Below, in pieces: positions 1 to 4,765 of a stretch of DNA of 6,757 nucleotides. The stretch lies in NCBI GenBank assembly GCA_029268085.1, contig JAJUHD010000143.1:1-6757 (forward strand). Reading direction: 5' to 3'. This DNA is from Bacillota bacterium. GTDB taxonomy: Bacteria; Bacillota; Clostridia; Oscillospirales; Oscillospiraceae. The position numbers were made by a program, and so were the translations under genes. Each line of letters begins with the position of its first letter. Position 1 is the stretch's first letter. The notes below the pieces were generated by a model that saw only the letters and a list, made by a program, of their open reading frames with translations, did not search any database and was not told the origin of the DNA.

Positions 1-730
1 AGAAGCCCAGCTGCTTTATTCCAGAAACGATCTGACCGAGCTTTGCATAAGAGAACTGGCTGGAAATCGAGGGAGCGACAATGGCATAAACCTTGTAGTT
101 TTCGTTGCCGCAGCTGTTTTTCAGGAGTGTGATAGTGTCCAAAATAAACGATTTGTCCATGATGGCGCCGAAGGGGCATTGGTAGACGCAGGCTCCGCAG
201 CCGACGCATTTCAGGTTGCTGATCTCTGCGGTCTTATCCTCTGACATGCTGATTGCCTTTACCTTGCAGGCGTTTTCACAGGGACGTTTGCGGCTTACGA
301 TCGCAGTGTAGGGGCAGACCTTTGCGCAGCGCCCGCATTCGATGCATTTGCTCTTGTCAATCCTCGCCTTCTGCTCATGGTCAAAGACTATCGCGCCTCG
401 CGGGCAGGCATCCTCGCAGCGGTGCGCAATACAGCCTCGGCAGGATTCCGTGATCTCAAAGCCGCCGACAGGGCACTCGTCGCACGCTATATCAATGACT
501 TCGATGATGTTCGGGTTCGTTCTGTCTCCGCCCATCGCGAGCTTGACCCTCTCCGAAAGAATAGCTCTTTCTTTGTAAACGCAGCATCTCATCGTCGGCT
601 GTTTGCCCGGAACGATAGTTTTCGGGATATCCGTAATATTTTCTAGCAGCCTGCCTTCAAATGCGAGCCGCGCGACCTCCCTCAGGACCTTGTATTTCAG
701 ATGCTGTACTTTTGTATCGAATTTTCTCAT
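1..730 (-). CDS. Monomeric [FeFe] hydrogenase, group-B-like, N-terminal 243 residues (3' end cut by window edge)
   Basis: This is the N-terminal part of a cytoplasmic iron-only hydrogenase, expected to reduce protons to H2 with electrons from ferredoxin. The reading frame is open from ATG 730-728 to the left edge. GGAGG (737-741) lies 6 bases before that ATG; the ATG at 735-733 hits a stop after two codons. Residues 1-80 form a leader with a Cys pair (C49-C50). Then come CDEC (C83, C86) and three CxxC-type iron-sulfur motifs: C97/C100/C105/C109, C129/C132/C135/C139 and C175/C178/C181/C185. An extra pair, C151/C155, sits between the last two. The YAIVAPS segment near residue 215 marks entry into the H-cluster domain; its ligand loops lie outside the window. 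The leader and Cys layout resemble the monomeric (group B) type rather than the bifurcating HydA. The gene follows the phosphatase after 34 bases, as last visible gene of the cluster. Hydrogenase identity is confident; the subgroup is from memory of the family. Confidence 0.85.
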   Translation of the reverse strand, partial: MRKFDTKVQHLKYKVLREVARLAFEGRLLENITDIPKTIVPGKQPTMRCCVYKERAILSERVKLAMGGDRTNPNIIEVIDIACDECPVGGFEITESCRGCIAHRCEDACPRGAIVFDHEQKARIDKSKCIECGRCAKVCPYTAIVSRKRPCENACKVKAISMSEDKTAEISNLKCVGCGACVYQCPFGAIMDKSFILDTITLLKNSCGNENYKVYAIVAPSISSQFSYAKLGQIVSGIKQLGF

Positions 731-764
731 ACCATGCCTCCGGTCTAGGTAAAGGGTGTTTTAC

Positions 765-1937
765 TTAAAAATAGCTTACCTTGATTTTCTTTCCCATTTT
801 CTTAAGACATTCCCCAAGCTGGTCGACAAGCCTCATTTTGATGCTGAAATTGATCGGCAGTTTCGGGTTCTGGTGCGCCGGGTTGACCGCCATGCCTACG
901 AAAAAGTTGATATCTGTCGCTTCCTCGAACAGCATCCTTGCGATCAGCGAAGCGCCGTCCTTCTTGCAGCTCCAGATTTTATAGGACTCGTTGTCCTTTA
1001 AATAGTCCTGCGCATAGGAGAGCACCCTGTTGATTGTAATCACGCCCTCGGTAACGAGATCGACGCCCTCAAGCTCGGCCGTGGGCGGAATGTCGTTGTC
1101 GAAGTAATCAAGCTTTGTTCTGAGAGGAGTGTGGAGATACTCGGACGCAATATTCGAGGTCGTTCCGCCGCAGACAATGTGCTTGCCCTCCTTGGAGAAA
1201 AACAGGGACATCATCCTGCCGCAGTCGCCGGGATCGGAAGGAGGACCTATTAAAAGATTCATCGGTTCTCTTTTACGTATTTTTATGGTGCAGACCGTTG
1301 TATCGTCGCCGGGCTTGCCTCCGTAAAGGCTGTAGCATTCATCGAGGAGCATGGTGGTAAGCGTCTTTGCAGTGAAGCCGACATGGGCAAAGGATTTTAC
1401 AAATTCAATAATGTTTTCGCGTTTCCAGCCCAAGTTGAGAGTCACGCCGATACCGGCATGGGGGGCTCCGTCGCTGAAGGCGATAAAAATATCACCCTCC
1501 AGTATGCGCACTTTGGATTTATATATCTTCTTGCCCGCTATATCGATCATTTCAGACGGATAATCCACATTTTCCCCGTCACGGAGCATGATAACCTTCG
1601 GATTGTCGTACTGGATGAGTTCCGCCTCGGTGCCGTTTACGATGTGGATGATTGTAAAAGTCGAATATGCGACTCCGCGAACGGAGCATACGGGCAAGGT
1701 TTGCGCAATCGTTGACACGCAGTCCTCGATGCTCATGCCCGCCGCCATCATCGTGGATATTATCTTTGATGTAAGCGTTGAAAGGATGCTTGCCTTGACG
1801 CCGCTGCCAAGCCCGTCGGCAAGCACGATCACCATTGAGTTTTCGCTGTGCTCGACGACATCTACATGGTCGCCGCACAGCTCCTCTCCGTATTTGTTCA
1901 GGCTGTTGTAGCCGATATCCGCGCAAAGATTATTCAT
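765..1937 (-). CDS. SpoIIE/PP2C-type serine/threonine protein phosphatase, hydrogenase-linked
   Basis: A cytoplasmic metal-dependent phosphatase of 390 residues, predicted to remove phosphate from Ser/Thr of an unknown protein. Residues about 1-222 form a SpoIIE-like PP2C domain. Visible metal-site motifs are GD (22-23), DGLGSG (from D42), SDGAPHAG (D156) and GDDTT (D211, D212), so the catalytic acidic residues look intact. Residues about 225-390 form a second domain I do not recognise, with GPPSDPGDCGR and CGGTTSN motifs and no obvious membrane segment. The ATG at 1937 overlaps the end of the sensory hydrogenase gene by 8 bases, implying translational coupling. A TTG two codons upstream (1943) is in frame but only 4 bases from the AAGGAG at 1948-1953; the ATG is 10 bases away and preferred. 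PP2C phosphatases next to PAS-bearing [FeFe] hydrogenases characterise the group C3 arrangement, so this is probably the output of the sensor. There is no kinase or anti-sigma partner in view. Confidence 0.88.
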   Translation of the reverse strand: MNNLCADIGYNSLNKYGEELCGDHVDVVEHSENSMVIVLADGLGSGVKASILSTLTSKIISTMMAAGMSIEDCVSTIAQTLPVCSVRGVAYSTFTIIHIVNGTEAELIQYDNPKVIMLRDGENVDYPSEMIDIAGKKIYKSKVRILEGDIFIAFSDGAPHAGIGVTLNLGWKRENIIEFVKSFAHVGFTAKTLTTMLLDECYSLYGGKPGDDTTVCTIKIRKREPMNLLIGPPSDPGDCGRMMSLFFSKEGKHIVCGGTTSNIASEYLHTPLRTKLDYFDNDIPPTAELEGVDLVTEGVITINRVLSYAQDYLKDNESYKIWSCKKDGASLIARMLFEEATDINFFVGMAVNPAHQNPKLPINFSIKMRLVDQLGECLKKMGKKIKVSYF

Positions 1938-3606
1938 CTTCAAGCGACTCCTTAAGTTTTGTCAGCGCAACCTTGGTCTCCGCAGTGGTTTCGCCCAGCA
2001 GCGAGGCGATCTCCTGAACCACACGCATCTGTTTTTCAATGACCTTGTCGGTTATCTCTATCGTCTTAAGGCTGATCTCCTCTTTCTTCTGGCGCTCTGT
2101 TTCCTCATCGGTGACGTCGCGCAGTATACAGAGCAGCATACGGTAGACCTTGTCCAGAACAATCGTCTGCTCGATATATTTCTTATACTCTGCAATATAA
2201 ATCCTGTTGCTGCGCAGAGGCCTGCCTGTTCTCAGCACCTCTGAGAAGGCGGAAGGCTCGAGTATGCATACGACGTTCGCACCCACGATATCTGAGGCGC
2301 TTTTGATGTTGAGCATCTTGAGCGCGGCGGGATTTATCTGCTGCACCTCAAGGCTGTCGTTAAGAACAATGATGCCGTTGGGACTGTTTCTAAGAATGTT
2401 TGACGAGAAGGTCTCAGCCTTGTCTTTCAGGAACGGCAGGCACATTGAAAGATCGGCCTTTCCTTGAAATACTGCGATTGCTTTTTCACGGCAGGAATTG
2501 TAGCCGCAGCTTCCGCAGTTCAGCTCATCCTCGGGCGCGTTTTTCCCCATTTTAAGCAGTATCTGCGAAAGCTGAAGCTCATTCGGATATGTCTGCAAAT
2601 GCATATGAGGCTCAAAAGTTCTTGTAATTCTGTCCTTTGCGGGCATATTTACGGTGAAGTCGCGCTTTCCGGCGTATTTTTCGACGTTAATATAGTCCTG
2701 AAGAGGAGAACGGCGTTCTCTGTTTGTTACAGGACCGCCGATACAGCTTCCCGAGCAGGCGGACATCTCGACAAAGCACTTTGAGATTTTTCCGACAGAA
2801 ATATCGCGCAGTGTGCTGATACAGTTTTCATGCCCGTCAACGGAAAAGTAGCTGTACTCCTCCGAAACGCAGTCCATGGATTTCAGAATGCCGCCCGAAG
2901 TCGGAAAAATGCGGGTACGGCCGCTCTCGCCGGATTCTTCGGCAGGGGAAGGCTCGATGCCTTCGGCTTTAAGCCAGATTACCAGCTCTTCGAAGGACAG
3001 AGCGCAATCGATATCTTCGGGAAATTCGTCCGCTTCCGCCTTTTTTGAAATGCAGGGGCCGATGAACACGGTTTTTACATCTGGAATCCGGATCTTTATA
3101 TCGCGGCAGTGAGCTACCATCGGAGAGATGACTTTGGCAAGGCAGGGGAGAACCTCCGGAAAATGCTTTTGTATCATAAGATTGACGGAGGGGCAGCAGG
3201 ATGAAATGATGATTTCCTGCTCTCCGTTTCTGATAAGCTCTTCATACTGCTTTGTTACCATGGCGGCGCCGCGCGCAGTCTCCTCCGCCGCGGAGAAGCC
3301 GAGCTTTTTAAGCGCCTGTTCCATACCTCGGATCCCGATTCCGGGAAAGGCCGCGGCAAAGGACGGAGCGATGCTCGCAATTACCGGAGCGCTTCCTTTT
3401 AGCAAAGCCTTTGCCTTTTCGGTATCATCCCGGATGACCTTCGCGTTCTGGGGACAAACGATGACGCATTGGCCGCACAGAATGCATTCGTCGGATATTA
3501 TCTGCGCCTGATTTTCTGAAAAGCTTATGGACTTTGTCGGGCAGTGCCTGATGCATTTATAGCAGTTCTTGCAGTTGGCTTCTTTCAAATGTATGTACTC
3601 TGACAT
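1930..3606 (-). CDS. Sensory [FeFe] hydrogenase with PAS domain (HydS-like, group C3 type)
   Basis: A 558-residue cytoplasmic protein predicted to sense H2 or redox state rather than make H2 in bulk. Domains in order: a 2[4Fe-4S] ferredoxin (C12/C15/C18/C22 and C41/C44/C47/C51); an [FeFe] H-cluster domain (about 72-320) with L1 SSCCPS (C137, C138), L2 GPCISKK (C185) and L3 EMSACSGSC (C284, C288); a further Fe-S module CGSCGYNSC...C (C364, C367, C372, C389) like the FeS family PF04060; a PAS domain (about 403-497); and a charged, helical coiled-coil tail to 558. All four H-cluster cysteines and the proton-shuttle cysteine (C137) are present. The two methionines usual in catalytic enzymes (before PC in L2 and in the EVMAC motif of L3) are Gly183 and Ser282. 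No histidine-kinase, methyl-acceptor or DNA-binding domain follows the PAS, so a partner is needed; the 8-base-overlapping phosphatase is the best candidate. The ATG at 3606 follows a G-run (3613-3618) at 6 bases. Confidence 0.9.
   Translation of the reverse strand: MSEYIHLKEANCKNCYKCIRHCPTKSISFSENQAQIISDECILCGQCVIVCPQNAKVIRDDTEKAKALLKGSAPVIASIAPSFAAAFPGIGIRGMEQALKKLGFSAAEETARGAAMVTKQYEELIRNGEQEIIISSCCPSVNLMIQKHFPEVLPCLAKVISPMVAHCRDIKIRIPDVKTVFIGPCISKKAEADEFPEDIDCALSFEELVIWLKAEGIEPSPAEESGESGRTRIFPTSGGILKSMDCVSEEYSYFSVDGHENCISTLRDISVGKISKCFVEMSACSGSCIGGPVTNRERRSPLQDYINVEKYAGKRDFTVNMPAKDRITRTFEPHMHLQTYPNELQLSQILLKMGKNAPEDELNCGSCGYNSCREKAIAVFQGKADLSMCLPFLKDKAETFSSNILRNSPNGIIVLNDSLEVQQINPAALKMLNIKSASDIVGANVVCILEPSAFSEVLRTGRPLRSNRIYIAEYKKYIEQTIVLDKVYRMLLCILRDVTDEETERQKKEEISLKTIEITDKVIEKQMRVVQEIASLLGETTAETKVALTKLKESLEDE
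1948..1953 (-). promoter_or_regulatory. Ribosome binding site inside the hydrogenase gene for the phosphatase
   Basis: The minus strand reads AAGGAG here, within the last codons of the sensory hydrogenase gene. It sits 10 bases before the ATG at 1937-1935 and only 4 before the in-frame TTG at 1943-1941. It therefore favours the ATG start and supports translational coupling of the two proteins. Confidence 0.65.
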
Positions 3607-3646
3607 TGGATTCCCCCCGTTTCTGTCAGTTTTCGACTTTTATTGG

Positions 3647-3886
3647 TCACAGCTTTGCAAGAACCTCTTTTTCAAAAAAGCTTTTCACATCATCTGGATT
3701 AAGTGAATAGAGAGAGTCGCCGATCTTGACGCTGACTCCCGTCTGACATGCGCCAAGGCAGAAGGTACCGACAAGCTCAACCTTGTCCCCGAGACTATTT
3801 TCTTCAATCAGTTTCTGAAGCTGCTCGACGATCTGCCTTGAACCCTTTAGGTGGCAGGAGCTCCCTATGCAAACAGTAAGTTTCAT
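3647..3886 (-). CDS. Small thioredoxin-fold [2Fe-2S] ferredoxin (NuoE-like domain)
   Basis: A 79-residue electron carrier of the thioredoxin-like [2Fe-2S] ferredoxin family, also found as the C-terminal part of NuoE/HydC-type subunits. The four cluster ligands are visible as C6-x4-C11 (CIGSSC) and C43-x3-C47 (CLGAC), the standard spacing, and the length is that of the isolated domain, without the helical N-terminal part of full NuoE. There is no signal peptide or membrane segment, so it acts in the cytoplasm. The ATG at 3886 has GGGAG (3893-3897) 6 bases upstream. It sits 20 bases after rex and 40 before the sensory hydrogenase. No NuoF/HydB flavoprotein subunit is in view, so it is not part of a visible bifurcating complex. 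The likely role (inference) is passing electrons to or from one of the two hydrogenases. Confidence 0.88.
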   Translation of the reverse strand: MKLTVCIGSSCHLKGSRQIVEQLQKLIEENSLGDKVELVGTFCLGACQTGVSVKIGDSLYSLNPDDVKSFFEKEVLAKL

Positions 3887-3906
3887 TTTTGTCTCCCTTT
3901 CTCAAT

Positions 3907-4551
3907 TCAAATCTGCTGGGGCATGTTCTCTTTTTTTGCCAGACTCTTCGACAGTACGGCAAGAGAGGCCGCCATATTTTCGTTTTTAACCATGATTTCC
4001 TTAGGAGCCTTGAGGTGGGTCGGAGCAAAATTCCAGATCGCTTTGATGCCGCTCTTTACAAGGGCGTCGCAGACGCCCTGCGCTTCCGGCGCCGGAACGG
4101 TGATGATTCCGATTTCGACCTTCATGCGGCGGCACAGATTCTCCATCTTGCTTAGGGGAAGGATCTGTTTTCCGCTCTCATCTTTTCCTAAAGCTTCGGG
4201 ATTGCGGTCGAATGCCGCAATAATATTGAGTCCGTAGGCGCGAAAGCCCTGATAGGACAGGAGCGCCTTTCCGAGCTTTCCTGCGCCGACAAGAACGGCG
4301 TCGTTCACATTGTCATAACCGAGGAAGCTTTCGATGTCGCGTATAAGATCGGCGGTCAGGTAGCCGATTTTCGGTTTTCCTCCGTCCGATACTGAAGACA
4401 AGTCTTTTCTAACCTGTATTTCTCCGAAGCCCAGCGCGTTTCCAAGCGCTTTTGCGGAGATGTTTGTTTCATTTTCCGCAGGCAGGGACCTTAAGTACTG
4501 CAGATAGAGCGGAAGCCGCTGCAAAGCCTGCATAGAGATAGCTTTTGCCAT
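3907..4551 (-). CDS. rex: Redox-sensing transcriptional repressor Rex
   Basis: A 214-residue homodimeric repressor that binds DNA when NADH/NAD+ is low and lets go when NADH rises, controlling fermentation and hydrogenase genes in Gram-positive bacteria. The N-terminal winged helix (about 1-80) contains the recognition-helix signature QVRKDLS (46-52) followed by the glycine-bearing wing (KPKIGY, 59-64). The Rossmann domain has the dinucleotide motif GAGKLGKAL (89-97), an acidic residue at the end of beta-2 (FDRNP, D115), VPAPEAQ (152-158) and NFAPTHL (174-180), all typical of Rex. Length is normal for the family. The ATG at 4551 has a strong AGGAGG (4559-4564) 7 bases upstream. It is the first gene of the hydrogenase cluster, behind a promoter overlapped by a long dyad. 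I found no clear Rex operator (TTGTTAA-N4-TTAACAA type) in the upstream region, so autoregulation is not shown. Confidence 0.95.
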   Translation of the reverse strand: MAKAISMQALQRLPLYLQYLRSLPAENETNISAKALGNALGFGEIQVRKDLSSVSDGGKPKIGYLTADLIRDIESFLGYDNVNDAVLVGAGKLGKALLSYQGFRAYGLNIIAAFDRNPEALGKDESGKQILPLSKMENLCRRMKVEIGIITVPAPEAQGVCDALVKSGIKAIWNFAPTHLKAPKEIMVKNENMAASLAVLSKSLAKKENMPQQI

Positions 4552-4583
4552 TAAAATTCCTCCTGAACCCCTATTACGAAAAT

Positions 4584-4631
4584 ATAGATAATGATATATC
4601 GATAAACTATTATCGATATATCATTATCTAT
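4584..4631. repeat. 48-bp AT-rich perfect dyad over the rex promoter (candidate operator)
   Basis: Positions 4584-4605 and 4610-4631 are perfect inverted copies, 22 bases each, around a 4-base centre. Each arm contains GATAATGAT, GATATATC and the self-palindrome TATCGATA (4597-4604 and 4611-4618). There is no T-run after either arm, so it is not a terminator. It covers the candidate -10 box and probable start of the rex transcript, a position where a bound protein would block transcription. GATAATGAT/ATCATTATC half-sites recall Fur-type boxes, but the spacing is not the standard 19-bp one. If transcribed it could instead form a 5' leader hairpin. The inverted repeat is directly seen; the operator role is inference. 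Confidence 0.7.
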
Positions 4632-4643
4632 TGCGTTTGTCAA
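4615..4643 (-). promoter_or_regulatory. Candidate sigma-A-type promoter for the rex-hydrogenase cluster
   Basis: On the minus strand a perfect TTGACA -35 (4638-4643) is followed, after 17 bases, by TATATC (4615-4620) as a weak -10 (4 of 6 matches). This would start transcription near 4608, about 55-60 bases before the rex ATG. The -10 and the expected start fall inside the 48-bp dyad, suggesting repression or other control at this site. The -35 is convincing; the -10 is approximate because the region is very AT-rich. Confidence 0.5.
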
Positions 4644-4673
4644 TGATTTCTGCGAAAAATCTGTTATTTGCAG

Positions 4674-4744
4674 CAAAAAGCCATGAACTGTCCCTTCGTT
4701 GTTAGACAGATTGGCATACGAAAACAAACAGGGAGCAGTTCATG
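4674..4744 (-). terminator. Terminator-like hairpin after the clp gene
   Basis: In the minus-strand transcript the stem starts 21 bases after the clp stop codon. Bases 4744-4730 pair with 4695-4682 (14 pairs with one bulged C at 4735 or nearby), and the stem can be extended inward by GUU/AAC-type pairs. It is followed by a GC then five Us (4679-4675). The loop is long for an intrinsic terminator and the U-run short, so strength is uncertain. The same arms begin with TGAACTG and end with CAGTTCA on the plus strand, also resembling insertion-sequence ends. Confidence 0.5.
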
Positions 4745-4765
4745 AATACGGAATGTTTAGTTGTT

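Noticed and set aside
253..646. Overlapping open frames on the plus strand across the left-edge hydrogenase
   Set aside because: They lie opposite the cysteine-rich hydrogenase frame, have low-complexity Arg/Ser-rich translations and no credible family motif.
749..764. Small hairpin (GTAAA/TTTAC) between the phosphatase and the downstream hydrogenase
   Set aside because: Only five A/T-rich pairs and no U-run; too weak to call a terminator or processing site.
1579..1926. A 115-codon minus-strand frame and several plus-strand frames inside the phosphatase gene
   Set aside because: The phosphatase frame has clear PP2C motifs across this stretch; the others are shadow frames with composition-driven translations.
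1941..1943. TTG as start codon for the phosphatase
   Set aside because: It is only 4 bases from the AAGGAG and a weaker start codon; ATG at 1937-1935 has better spacing, though the TTG cannot be fully excluded.
4584..4631. Calling the dyad a Fur box or a Rex operator
   Set aside because: Half-sites resemble GATAATGAT but the centre and spacing differ from the 19-bp Fur consensus, and the TTGTTAA/TTAACAA pattern of Rex sites is absent; only the palindrome itself is supported.
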